Positions 15,187 through 23,378 of a stretch of 41,827 nucleotides of DNA are shown here, in pieces. The stretch comes from Spirochaetales bacterium (lineage in GTDB: Bacteria; Spirochaetota; Spirochaetia; DSM-27196; Alkalispirochaetaceae). A program made the position numbers and the translations under genes. The stretch lies in the NCBI GenBank assembly GCA_028282545.1, contig JANQHT010000073.1, positions 1-41,827 of the forward strand, read 5' to 3'. The notes under the pieces are model-generated. The model had not been told where the DNA came from and did no database searches. It saw nothing but the letters and a program-made list of their open reading frames with translations. Each line of letters starts with the position of its first letter. Positions within the stretch are counted from its first letter, which is position 1.

Positions 15187-17613
15187 ATGGACGCCGACAA
15201 ACGAATGACACCTGCCGTAATCGCGCAACTTCGGTCCGAGATCGAGTCGTCCCGGGGCCGTGAGGTTCTTTTTGTCTGCACTCGTGACGACTCCGGGATG
15301 ATCGATTCTGCGGACGTTGTCGCCCGTGGTCGGATTGACGAGGTTGCTGTTCCGGTGGAGCTGTGCCGTCGCGGCGATGTCGTGGTCCACAACCATCCCT
15401 CGGGTGAACTCGTTCCGAGCCGTGCCGATGTGCAAATCGCAGCGCGACTCGGCGAGGAGGGGATTGGAAGCGCCATCGTCGACAACGCCGTTTCTCAGGT
15501 GAACGTTCTCGTGGAACCCGTTGGAGTCTCGTCGATTCGATCGATCGACGTAGAGGAACTTGACGAGATTATCAACGAGGACGGCGCAATGAGCCGCGTT
15601 CTTGCGGGTTTCTCCCCGCGCCGTGAGCAACTCTCCATGCTGCGTCACGTCACCCGAGCCTTTAATGAAGAGTTCCTTCTGGCGGTAGAGGCGGGGACCG
15701 GTGTCGGCAAATCGTTTGCCTATCTGCTGCCGGCGGTCGCATGGGCGCGTGACAACGACGAACGAATCGTCATAGCAACCGGTACGATCCACCTGCAGGA
15801 GCAACTACTCCACAAGGATCTACCGGCGGTGCAGGAGGCTCTCGGGACCGACGTCCCGGTAGCACTCGTCAAGGGACGCGGCAACTACCTTTGCCGGCGG
15901 AAGCTCCTGGAGTTCACGCAGGAACCGGAGCTTTTCGCCGAGGAGACCCAGGTAGAACCGCTTGTTGAATGGGGAAAATCGAGTGCCGACGGCAGTCGAA
16001 GTGACGTTCCCTTTCCCGTTTCCGATGCAGCCTGGTCAACGGTTGCTTCAGAACCGGACGCGTGCGTGCCGTCGCGGTGTACCCACCGCGACACCTGTTT
16101 TATCCTCCGGGCGCGACGTAAGGCGGCGGCGGCGCGCGTCCTCGTAGCCAACCACCACCTTCTGTTCAGCGATCTGGAGGTCCGCGCCGCCGGTGCCGGG
16201 TGGTCGGGAAGTGCGATCCTGCCGCCGTACCGTCGCGTTGTTCTCGACGAGGCGCACAACCTCGAACGCAACGCAACGTCGTTTTTTACCGAGCAGTTCC
16301 AGGTTTCGACGGTCCTCCGTACCATCGCCCGGATTGTCGGCGCTGCCCGGCGGCGCGGACTTCTGCATCGGATACGGGCACTTGGGGCGGACCCCGATTC
16401 CGCGGAACGGCTGTTGAGTGTTGTTCCGAACCTCAGAGAACGACTGCGCGAACTCGACGAGGCGGCGGTGGCCTACCTCGGCGATCGGCCGTCGTTTCGC
16501 GTGACGGCAGGCAACGTCGGCGACTTCCACGCCCGTCTCGGTGACCGCCTCTTCGCCGTCATCCAGGAACTGCTCGCATTCGCCGACTCCCTGCACGGGA
16601 CGGTTCGATCGGTTCCCGATGTGTCCCGGGAGGAAGGGGCCGTCCTCGAGACCGCCGCGATCGTTCGCCGGTTTGAGTCCTTTGCCGCGCGCCTCGGTGC
16701 CTTCCGGGAGCCCCAGTTCGACGCAAAGGTCCTCTGGATCCAACTGGTTCGCCTGCGGAAGGGGGTGAGCGAGCGGCAGGCGCGCTTGATGATCACACCA
16801 CTCGATATTGGGGCCGACATGCGAACCGTTCTCTTTGAGCGTTTGCCGACAATCGTCTGTACGAGCGCGACGCTTGCGGTGGGCGGCAACCTGTCGTTCT
16901 GGGCCGGCCAGACCGGATTCCCCATCGAGACGGCGGAGTGGGCAATTCTCGATTCACCGTTTCCCTACGAATCGCGCGTGCTGGTCGCGGTTCCAAGCGA
17001 CGCTGTGCCACCCGACGCCCGGGAGTACCCGGACTACCTCGCGTCGATGCTCACGGACCTGATCGGTGACCGCGGTTCGACACTGGTGTTGTTCACCAGT
17101 TACGCGCTGTTGAACGACGTGTATGGACGAATAAAGCCCGCCTTGGATGAACGGCGAATCGCGCTGTACCGGCAGGGAGAGGATGACCGGGGACGTCTCT
17201 TACAGGCGTTCCGAACCGACGTGGCGAGCGTTCTGTTCGCGACGGACAGTTTCTGGGAGGGGATTGACGTTCCCGGAAACGCGCTGCGACAAGTTGTAAT
17301 CGTTCGACTACCCTTTCGAGTACCGTCTGATCCGGTCCAGGAAGCGCGGGTGGAAGTAATCGAAGCGACCGGGGGAAACGCCTTTGTCACTCTTGCCCTT
17401 CCTCAAGCGGTTATGCGATTGAAACAGGGTTTCGGTCGGCTCATGCGCAGCGAAACCGACTTCGGCGCCGTGGTGGTTACGGATACGCGCCTTGCCACCA
17501 AGTGGTACGGACGAGTGTTTCTCGACTCGCTCCCGGCTACGCGGCGCGAACACCTGCCCACGGGCGACCTCATTCACGAAGTCGGCTCGTTCCTCGATCG
17601 AATGGCAGAGTAA
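15187..17613 (+). CDS. dinG: JAMM-domain/DinG-family fusion helicase
   Basis: About 808 residues. The N-terminal ~120 residues form a RadC/JAMM-type domain with an intact metal motif HNHPSGELVPSRAD (near residue 68). A DinG/XPD superfamily 2 helicase follows: Walker A AGTGVGKS (~168), four Cys expected to hold a 4Fe-4S cluster (YLCRRK ~236 and CVPSRCTHRDTC ~292-303), DEAH box LDEAHN (~354), and C-terminal motifs DSFWEGIDVPG and QGFGRLMRS. DinG helicases unwind D-loops, R-loops and G-quadruplexes. The frame is open from 15094, but that ATG lies in a repeat and has no ribosome site; ATG 15187 or 15205 is more likely. A terminator follows. Confidence 0.9.
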   Translation: MDADKRMTPAVIAQLRSEIESSRGREVLFVCTRDDSGMIDSADVVARGRIDEVAVPVELCRRGDVVVHNHPSGELVPSRADVQIAARLGEEGIGSAIVDNAVSQVNVLVEPVGVSSIRSIDVEELDEIINEDGAMSRVLAGFSPRREQLSMLRHVTRAFNEEFLLAVEAGTGVGKSFAYLLPAVAWARDNDERIVIATGTIHLQEQLLHKDLPAVQEALGTDVPVALVKGRGNYLCRRKLLEFTQEPELFAEETQVEPLVEWGKSSADGSRSDVPFPVSDAAWSTVASEPDACVPSRCTHRDTCFILRARRKAAAARVLVANHHLLFSDLEVRAAGAGWSGSAILPPYRRVVLDEAHNLERNATSFFTEQFQVSTVLRTIARIVGAARRRGLLHRIRALGADPDSAERLLSVVPNLRERLRELDEAAVAYLGDRPSFRVTAGNVGDFHARLGDRLFAVIQELLAFADSLHGTVRSVPDVSREEGAVLETAAIVRRFESFAARLGAFREPQFDAKVLWIQLVRLRKGVSERQARLMITPLDIGADMRTVLFERLPTIVCTSATLAVGGNLSFWAGQTGFPIETAEWAILDSPFPYESRVLVAVPSDAVPPDAREYPDYLASMLTDLIGDRGSTLVLFTSYALLNDVYGRIKPALDERRIALYRQGEDDRGRLLQAFRTDVASVLFATDSFWEGIDVPGNALRQVVIVRLPFRVPSDPVQEARVEVIEATGGNAFVTLALPQAVMRLKQGFGRLMRSETDFGAVVVTDTRLATKWYGRVFLDSLPATRREHLPTGDLIHEVGSFLDRMAE

Positions 17614-17620
17614 ACACACA

Positions 17621-17653
17621 AAAAAGGGCCGCCTCACCGGAGGCAGCCCTTTG
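17621..17653. terminator. Bidirectional intrinsic terminator (dinG / groES)
   Basis: AAAGGGC(C)GCCTC-ACCG-GAGGC(A)GCCCTTT forms a 12-bp stem with one internal mismatch. On the minus strand it is followed by six T, a good terminator for groES; on the plus strand the T-run is only three, weaker for dinG. Confidence 0.85.
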
Positions 17654-17682
17654 ATCACGTTGTCGGAGAAAAACCGGTTGGT

Positions 17683-17949
17683 TTACTCCACGACTGCGAG
17701 TACGTCCGACATCGAGAGAATCAGGTGGTCGTCGTCACCGATCTTGACGGTCGTTCCGGCGTACTTGTCGTACATCACGCGCTGACCTTTTTTCACGGTG
17801 ATCGCATCCTTGTCGTCGCCCACGGCCACGATGCTGCCGATTTGGGTCTTCTCCTGGGCAGTTTCCGGGATGATGATCCCGCCGCGGGTTTTTGCTTCTT
17901 CCTGTTCCGTCTTGATGAGAACTCGATCTCCTAGCGGTGTAACCTTCAT
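17683..17949 (-). CDS. groS: Co-chaperonin GroES
   Basis: 88 residues, nearly the whole family length. It has PLGDRVLIK at the start and the mobile loop EEAKTRGGIIIPETA that docks onto GroEL. AGGAGG precedes ATG 17949. There is no groEL beside it; solitary groES with groEL elsewhere is usual in treponemes. A strong sigma-70 promoter lies at 18007-18035, and no CIRCE element was found, so heat regulation by HrcA is not evident here. Confidence 0.97.
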   Translation of the reverse strand: MKVTPLGDRVLIKTEQEEAKTRGGIIIPETAQEKTQIGSIVAVGDDKDAITVKKGQRVMYDKYAGTTVKIGDDDHLILSMSDVLAVVE

Positions 17950-18006
17950 TTCGTATCCTCCTGCAGGTTCGCAATTGTATTGTGGTATGGAGAAATATCC
18001 GGTCGA

Positions 18007-18035
18007 AATATACCGATGTTCCCACTCCGGGTCAA
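18007..18035 (-). promoter_or_regulatory. Sigma-70 promoter of groES
   Basis: On the minus strand TTGACC, exactly 17 bp, TATATT, 57 bp before the start codon. The -35 and its flank TTGACCCGG recur inverted at 18068-18076 on the plus strand, giving a symmetrical divergent promoter region. Confidence 0.8.
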
Positions 18036-18067
18036 GAATCGGGGCGTGTTCCCGTAATCGGGTATTT

Positions 18068-18087
18068 TTGACCCGGAAACGGGGTCA
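18068..18087. promoter_or_regulatory. Plus-strand TTGACC box with dyad in the groES/sigma intergenic region
   Basis: TTGACCCGG at 18068-18076 faces the sigma gene. It is part of a small dyad, TGACCC-GGAAACG-GGGTCA. No good -10 lies at 17 bp (TCTTGT), so it may be a weak housekeeping promoter for the sigma gene or an operator shared with the groES promoter. Confidence 0.35.
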
Positions 18088-18126
18088 TTTTCTTGTATCG
18101 TATCATTATGGCCCATATTGTTGCAG

Positions 18127-18158
18127 AGCGTGGTTCGAGCGGTCCCGCGAAGCACACT
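18127..18158. promoter_or_regulatory. Dyad upstream of the sigma-54 promoter (candidate enhancer site)
   Basis: AGCGTGGTTCG, 10 bp, CGAAGCACACT: the half-sites are complementary at 9 of 11 positions. Its centre is about 96 bp before the predicted transcription start, the usual place for an NtrC-family binding site. Confidence 0.45.
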
Positions 18159-18211
18159 CATAAGTTTTTTATCCACAAAGATTTACGGAGATTTTCGTGA
18201 TGTCGTCCCTA

Positions 18212-18229
18212 TTGGCACGGCAATTGCTT
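18212..18229 (+). promoter_or_regulatory. Sigma-54 (-24/-12) promoter of the sigma-factor gene
   Basis: TTGGCACGGCAATTGCTT fits the consensus YTGGCACGrNNNTTGCW at essentially every fixed position, with the required 10 bp between GG (18214-18215) and GC (18226-18227). The predicted start near 18239 leaves a 12-nt leader that still contains the GGAGGG ribosome site before ATG 18251. Confidence 0.8.
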
Positions 18230-18250
18230 TTTTCAAGGGCGGAGGGATAC

Positions 18251-19129
18251 ATGGCAGTAAAAGAAAATGTTAGCAAAACCTACCGGACCCGCACCTCGGA
18301 CGATGAGAACGTCCTTTCCATGTATTTGAAAGATATCAACCGCGTCCCCCTTCTCACACGGGAGGAAGAGACGCATCATGCTCATCGCGCGGCGGAGGGC
18401 ATTCAGTCTTCGAAGGACGCCCTGGTTCAGGCCAACCTGCGATTTGTGGTTAACGTTGCGAAGAAATACCAGAACCAGGGATTGCCGCTCACCGACCTCA
18501 TCAGCGAGGGAAACATCGGCCTGATGAACGCCGTGGAGCGATTCGATGTTGACAAGGGATATCACTTCATCTCGTACGCGGTCTGGTGGATTCGCCAGGC
18601 GATCCTCAAGGCAATCTGCGAGAAGAGCCGCATGATCCGGCTTCCGCTCAACCGGGCCAACGAACTCGTACAGATCGAAAAAGCACGGAAAGAGATTCAG
18701 GGCGCACGAGGCGAAGAGGCGGAACTACGAGAAGTTGCGCGCACGCTCAGCATGCCCGAGGAACGGGTAGCGGATCTGATCAACATCTCCCGCGACCTGG
18801 TCTCCCTGGAAACGCCCGTGTACAACGAAAAAGACTCCTCGGTTCTGGGTGACTTCGTTGAAGACACCTCGACGCGCCAGCCGGAAGCGTTGATGATCGA
18901 GAAGTCATTGAAGTCGGACATCAACGAGGTATTGGCCACCCTTACCGACAAAGAGGCGGAGATTATCCAGTTCCGCTTTGGCCTCAACGGCCGTAGCCCG
19001 CTTTCGCTGAAGGAGATCGGAGACCGGTACAGCCTGACCAAGGAACGGATTCGTCAGATCGAGAAGAAAGCGATAAAGCGGCTTCAACAGCCGAATCGTG
19101 CGGATATGCTTGAAGCGTACGTAGCCTAA
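18251..19129 (+). CDS. Sigma-70-family factor, group 2-like, under sigma-54 control
   Basis: 292 residues, lacking region 1.1 and the non-conserved insertion of a primary sigma factor. Region 1.2 (LSMYLKDINRVPLLTREEE), regions 2.1-2.4 (NLRFVVNVAKKYQNQG, DLISEGNIGLMNAVERFD, FISYAVWWIRQAI), region 3 and region 4.2 (SLTKERIRQIEKKAIKRL) are complete, so it should recognise both -35 and -10 elements. ATG 18251 has GGAGGG 4 nt upstream; earlier starts in the frame lie within the promoter. It resembles alternative RpoD-like factors and may function like Borrelia RpoS, but that is inference. It is divergent from groES, with a terminator at 19156. Confidence 0.9.
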   Translation: MAVKENVSKTYRTRTSDDENVLSMYLKDINRVPLLTREEETHHAHRAAEGIQSSKDALVQANLRFVVNVAKKYQNQGLPLTDLISEGNIGLMNAVERFDVDKGYHFISYAVWWIRQAILKAICEKSRMIRLPLNRANELVQIEKARKEIQGARGEEAELREVARTLSMPEERVADLINISRDLVSLETPVYNEKDSSVLGDFVEDTSTRQPEALMIEKSLKSDINEVLATLTDKEAEIIQFRFGLNGRSPLSLKEIGDRYSLTKERIRQIEKKAIKRLQQPNRADMLEAYVA

Positions 19130-19155
19130 CCTCAAACCGCACAGAAAGATAGATT

Positions 19156-19194
19156 GCCCCGCCGTCAACGAGAGTTGACAGCGGGGCTTTTTTT
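19156..19194 (+). terminator. Intrinsic terminator after the sigma-factor gene
   Basis: GCCCCGC-CG-TCAAC-GAGA-GTTGA-CA-GCGGGGC followed by seven T: a strong, interrupted 12-bp stem with a GNRA-type loop. Confidence 0.93.
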
Positions 19195-19260
19195 GTTCTA
19201 CCGTTCACCCGCTACAGGTATTGCACGAATCAAACACACACTTTCCGGGGGTTAATCACG

Positions 19261-21921
19261 ATGGCAACACAACGAGTATTCTACTTTGGCAAAACAAAGC
19301 AGGAAGGCTCCGCAGACATGAAGGAACTCCTGGGTGGAAAGGGCGCCAACCTCTCTGAGATGACTCGGATCGGCGTCCCGGTCCCGCCCGGGTTTACGAT
19401 CTCCACCGAAACGTGCGGCGAATACTACGACAACGACCGCACCTATCCGGAGGGGCTCCGCGAAGAGGTCATGCAGAACCTCGACATGCTCGAAAAGGAG
19501 ATGGGCAAAAAGCTCGGAGACGCGCAGGATCCGCTGCTCGTCTCCGTCCGGTCGGGAGCGGCGGTATCGATGCCGGGGATGATGGACACCGTCCTGAACC
19601 TGGGGCTCAACGACGACGCCGTCTCCGGTCTGGCCAACGTTTCCGGCAACGAGCGCTTTGCCTGGGACGCCTACCGTCGGTTCATCCAGATGTACAGCGA
19701 CGTGGTCATGTTCACCGGTATCGAGCCGTACGAGCACGCCCTGGAATCGGCAAAGAAGGCAAAGGGCGTTGAAGAGGACACCGATCTCGACTCGGAAGAC
19801 CTCAAGAAGCTCGTCGTCGAGTACAAGAGGATCTACAAGGACAAGACGGGCGACGAGTTCCCACAGAACGCCGTCGACCAGATGTGGGCCGCCATCGACG
19901 CCGTCTTCGGCAGCTGGAACAACGAGAAAGCGATCAAGTACCGGAAGATCAACGATATCAAGGGGCTCAAGGGAACGGCCGTAAACGTCGTCTCGATGGT
20001 GTACGGTAACCTGGGGGACGATTCGGGCACCGGCGTCTGCTTCAGCCGCGATCCCTCCAGCGGCGAGAAGGTGTTCTACGGCGAGTACCTCATGAACGCC
20101 CAGGGCGAAGACGTGGTGGCGGGGATTCGGACGCCGCAAACACTTTCGACGCTTGCAGATAAGAGCCCTGAGATATACAAGCAGCTCGACGCCGTCCGAG
20201 AGAAGCTCGAGAACCACTACAAAGATATGCAGGATATGGAGTTCACGATCCAGCAGGGAACGTTGTACCTCCTCCAGACGCGAAACGGGAAACGAACCGG
20301 TATGGCGGCCATCAAGATCGCCGTCGACATGGTCGGTGAAGGCCTTATCGACAAGGAGACCGCCGTTCAGCGTGTATCGCCGGAACAGCTCGACCAGGTC
20401 TTTCACCCGATGATTGAACCGGCGGCGAAAAAGACCAACCAGCCCATCGCGAAGGGCCTCAACGCATCGCCCGGCGCGGCCGGCGGCCAGATCGTCTTTA
20501 CCGCCGACGAGGCGGAAGAGTGGGTCAAGGATGGAAAAAAGGTCCTCCTGGTGCGCCGCGAGACGAGCCCCGAAGATATCGGCGGCATGCACGTTGCCGA
20601 AGGAATCCTGACCTCCACGGGCGGTATGACGAGCCACGCAGCGGTCGTTGCCCGAGGAATGGGAACGCCCTGTGTGGCCGGTTGTAAAGCGGTTGAGATT
20701 GCCAATAAAAAGATGACCGTAGGCGGAACCTCGTACAGCGAAGGTGATTTTATCACCATCGACGGCACGACCGGTGAGGTCTTTGCCGGCGAGATGCCCC
20801 TCATTCAGCCCGAATTGAGCGAGGAACTGGACAGCCTGCTCGCGTGGACCGACGAGGTTCGCGGTACGGCGAAACGCGACGGGCTCGTGGATCAGGCGTT
20901 TGGTATTCGCACCAACGCGGACACGCCGCACGACGCGACCGTTGCTCGCGACTACGGCGCCGAGGGCATCGGCCTCTGCCGGACGGAGCACATGTTCTTC
21001 GAAGAGGACAAGATCCGGAGCTTCCGCGAGATGATCGTCGCAAAGGACAAGGCCGCGCGCGAAACGGCGCTGGCCAAGATCCTTCCCCTTCAACAGAAGG
21101 ACTTCGAGGGCATCTTCAAGGCGATGGACGGCTACCCCGTAACGGTGCGCCTCCTCGACCCGCCCCTGCACGAGTTCGTGCCCCACGAAGAGGCGCAGAT
21201 CAAGGAACTGGCTCAGATTGGCGGAATCACGGTGGATCAGTTGAAGGCGAAGATCGAGAGCCTGCATGAACTCAACCCGATGCTCGGACACAGGGGATGC
21301 CGCCTGGGCATTACCTATCCCGAGGTCTATGACATGCAGGTTGAAGCGATCATGCGCGCCGCCGTGGCCGTGGCAAAGGCCGGCGTCACGGTAATCCCGG
21401 AGATCATGATCCCGCTCATCGGCACCTACAAGGAACTCGAAGTTCTCGGTGCAAATGCCAAAGCGGTGGCCGAGAAGGTGATCAGCGAGAGCGGCACCGC
21501 GGTGGACTACAAGGTCGGAACCATGATCGAGATCCCCCGGGCCGCACTCACCGCCGACAAGGTGGCGGAGTTCGCGGACTTTTTCAGTTTCGGCACCAAC
21601 GACCTGACGCAAATGACGTTTGGTTACAGTCGTGACGACGTGGGGAGCTTCCTTCCGCAGTACGTGGAAGAGGGCATTCTCGAGGAGGACCCCTTTGCCG
21701 TACTGGACCAGACCGGCGTCGGGCAACTCGTGGAATACGGAACGAACCGCGGGCGCTCCACGAAGAGAGAGCTCAAGGTTGGTATCTGCGGTGAACACGG
21801 TGGCGAGCCGAAATCGGTCGAGTTCTGCTATCGCACCGGCCTCAACTACGTGAGTTGCTCGCCCTTCCGCGTACCGATCGCGCGTCTGGCGGCAGCGCAG
21901 GCGGTGCTTGCAAACCGCTAA
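19261..21921 (+). CDS. ppdK: Pyruvate, phosphate dikinase
   Basis: 886-residue cytoplasmic enzyme interconverting pyruvate + ATP + phosphate and PEP + AMP + PPi. The N-terminal ATP-grasp domain starts with the LLGGKGANLSEM motif. The swivelling phospho-histidine is in GGMTSHAAVVARGMGTPCV (His459). The C-terminal PEP/pyruvate barrel has CRTEHMFFEEDKI, GTNDLTQM and the catalytic Cys843 in GICGEHGG. In anaerobic spirochaetes it usually runs in the glycolytic direction and saves energy from PPi. It is monocistronic: terminators flank it on both sides. No convincing promoter was seen in the 66 bp upstream, and its ribosome site is weak (GGGGG). Confidence 0.98.
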   Translation: MATQRVFYFGKTKQEGSADMKELLGGKGANLSEMTRIGVPVPPGFTISTETCGEYYDNDRTYPEGLREEVMQNLDMLEKEMGKKLGDAQDPLLVSVRSGAAVSMPGMMDTVLNLGLNDDAVSGLANVSGNERFAWDAYRRFIQMYSDVVMFTGIEPYEHALESAKKAKGVEEDTDLDSEDLKKLVVEYKRIYKDKTGDEFPQNAVDQMWAAIDAVFGSWNNEKAIKYRKINDIKGLKGTAVNVVSMVYGNLGDDSGTGVCFSRDPSSGEKVFYGEYLMNAQGEDVVAGIRTPQTLSTLADKSPEIYKQLDAVREKLENHYKDMQDMEFTIQQGTLYLLQTRNGKRTGMAAIKIAVDMVGEGLIDKETAVQRVSPEQLDQVFHPMIEPAAKKTNQPIAKGLNASPGAAGGQIVFTADEAEEWVKDGKKVLLVRRETSPEDIGGMHVAEGILTSTGGMTSHAAVVARGMGTPCVAGCKAVEIANKKMTVGGTSYSEGDFITIDGTTGEVFAGEMPLIQPELSEELDSLLAWTDEVRGTAKRDGLVDQAFGIRTNADTPHDATVARDYGAEGIGLCRTEHMFFEEDKIRSFREMIVAKDKAARETALAKILPLQQKDFEGIFKAMDGYPVTVRLLDPPLHEFVPHEEAQIKELAQIGGITVDQLKAKIESLHELNPMLGHRGCRLGITYPEVYDMQVEAIMRAAVAVAKAGVTVIPEIMIPLIGTYKELEVLGANAKAVAEKVISESGTAVDYKVGTMIEIPRAALTADKVAEFADFFSFGTNDLTQMTFGYSRDDVGSFLPQYVEEGILEEDPFAVLDQTGVGQLVEYGTNRGRSTKRELKVGICGEHGGEPKSVEFCYRTGLNYVSCSPFRVPIARLAAAQAVLANR

Positions 21922-21974
21922 CGACGCACGGTGGAGCGCGAGTCGCTCTCACGGCGTTTTGAATCGCCGAGAAC

Positions 21975-22007
21975 GGGCCGGTTTCCGACGGGGAGCCGGC
22001 CTTTTTT
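21975..22007 (+). terminator. Intrinsic terminator after ppdK
   Basis: GGCCGG...CCGGCC stem (21976-21981 with 21996-22001), extended inward by TTCC/GGGA pairing, followed by six T. The ~90 bp between this and the tRNA terminator are very GC-rich and hold no gene. Confidence 0.85.
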
Positions 22008-22096
22008 GTGCCTGCTTTTTGGGCCCGGCGGCAGGAACACCGCCCCACCCGACAAAACCGCCCCGCCCGACGACGGGGGAGCCCGGGCCGCCGGAC

Positions 22097-22126
22097 AAAA
22101 AAAGCCCGGTCACACGTGACCGGGCT
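22097..22126 (-). terminator. Intrinsic terminator after tRNA-Phe
   Basis: On the minus strand AGCCCGGTCA-CGTG-TGACCGGGCT followed by seven T. It has ten perfect pairs and starts 2 nt after the tRNA 3' end. Confidence 0.93.
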
Positions 22127-22128
22127 TG

Positions 22129-22201
<73 letters not shown>

Positions 22202-22220
22202 GTGTCGAATTGACCCGGTT

Positions 22221-22250
22221 GTTGTACCACCGCACCCTTGGCCGTGTCAA
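22221..22250 (-). promoter_or_regulatory. Sigma-70 promoter of tRNA-Phe
   Basis: On the minus strand TTGACA (perfect -35), 18 bp, TACAAC, with the -10 ending 19 bp before the tRNA 5' end. Confidence 0.8.
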
Positions 22251-22254
22251 GATG

Positions 22255-22283
22255 TTGACCCCCCTCAGGAAGGGCACTATTGT
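22255..22283 (+). promoter_or_regulatory. Sigma-70 promoter of the FliG-paralogue gene
   Basis: TTGACC, 17 bp, TATTGT. The -10 ends only 9 nt before ATG 22293, so transcription should start at or just before the start codon (leaderless mRNA). Confidence 0.7.
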
Positions 22284-22292
22284 GACGATCGT

Positions 22293-23378
22293 ATGAAGCT
22301 CGGCAAACGTGCCTCCGATGCGTACCGGTCCGTAATGAACGGTGACGGCGGGACGCAGGGGTTTGTCAAAACCACCGGGAGTAAACCGACCGAAGCCGAT
22401 ATCAAGGCCGCCAAGTTCTTGACGGTCATCGGTCGGTCGGAGGCTGCGGAGGTACTCAAACACCTTTCGGAAGCGGAAAGCGAGCGCGTTGTGCACGCCC
22501 TGGCGGATCTGGACTTCGTTGATCCCGCTGAAGCACGGGCGCTCCTTGCGGAATTCGGGGCGGAGATGCGGTCGGTCCGCCGGCCCAGCACCGGTGGCGC
22601 CGATGTTGCCCGTGACATCCTGGTACGAACCTACGGCCCGGAGGAGGGGGAGCGGCGTTTTTACCGGTTCCTCCCGGAGGAGCGGCCCCGGTTGTTCGCC
22701 TTCCTCGACGAACTCTCGGATCGGCAGATCGCGGCGCTCCTGGGCAACGAGTCCACGGCCGTGCTCGCCCTCGTTGCACGTCACGCTTCGGCCGAGGCGG
22801 GCGCTCGGGTCCTGGGGGCGGTACCTCCGGAAGAGAAGGTTCGTGTTGTCGCCCGTCTCGCGTCGATGGAGGCGGTTGAGCGGGACGTGGCGGCGGCTGT
22901 TGAACGGGAACTCCACGAACGGCTGAAGCACGCGCTCCCGGTCGACGACCGTGCCCTGGACGGTCCGGGCGCGCTTGCCGAGATTCTGAAGCACATGGAT
23001 CTATCGTCGGAGGATGCGATCCTCGCCTCGCTCAGGGAGAGTGACGAGGAACTGTCGGAGAGCGTGAAGGCGCACCTGACAACCGTGGACGATCTGGTGA
23101 GGCTGCGCGACCGGGATCTCCAACGCGTACTGCACCGCCTGGACGACACGGACCTTGCCATATTCCTCAAGGGAAAGGGCGATGCCATCGTTGAGGCGGT
23201 ACGGCGAAACGTCTCAACGCGGAGATGGGAGCTTGTGACAATGAACCGGGAGACACTCGGTCCAATGCGGAAAAGTGACGTGGATCGCATCACGCAGGAG
23301 ATCATGGAGTTGATCCGATCGATGGGGGAGGCGGGGGAGATCGTGCTTCGTCCGGGTGAGGAGGAGTATATTGGATAA
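22293..23378 (+). CDS. FliG paralogue (FliG1-like)
   Basis: 361 residues with FliG N, middle and C domains in order. The C-terminal domain is recognisable from FLKGKGDAIVEAVRRNVSTRR through MRKSDVDRITQEIMELIRSMGEAGEIVL to the terminal GEEEYIG. The middle domain aligns with FliG, but the EHPQT motif that contacts FliM reads NESTA. That is unlike a main motor FliG. Spirochaetes carry two FliG proteins, one of them an accessory form; this isolated gene fits the accessory one. It has no Shine-Dalgarno and a promoter right before ATG. It overlaps the next gene by 8 bp. Confidence 0.85.
   Translation: MKLGKRASDAYRSVMNGDGGTQGFVKTTGSKPTEADIKAAKFLTVIGRSEAAEVLKHLSEAESERVVHALADLDFVDPAEARALLAEFGAEMRSVRRPSTGGADVARDILVRTYGPEEGERRFYRFLPEERPRLFAFLDELSDRQIAALLGNESTAVLALVARHASAEAGARVLGAVPPEEKVRVVARLASMEAVERDVAAAVERELHERLKHALPVDDRALDGPGALAEILKHMDLSSEDAILASLRESDEELSESVKAHLTTVDDLVRLRDRDLQRVLHRLDDTDLAIFLKGKGDAIVEAVRRNVSTRRWELVTMNRETLGPMRKSDVDRITQEIMELIRSMGEAGEIVLRPGEEEYIG

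Noticed and set aside
17950..18200. CIRCE or HrcA operator for groES
   Set aside because: No TTAGCACTC-N9-GAGTGCTAA or close variant was found in the intergenic region.
19252..21798. 848-codon open frame antisense to ppdK
   Set aside because: Its His/Val/Asp-rich content mirrors ppdK codons, and ppdK has every catalytic motif.
22022..22033. Possible att site: an 11-bp inverted copy of the tRNA-Phe 3' end
   Set aside because: Too short in such GC-rich sequence, inverted, and no integrase or foreign genes are nearby.
22008..22096. Small gene between ppdK and tRNA-Phe terminators
   Set aside because: Only GC-rich low-complexity frames, without start signals or recognisable content.
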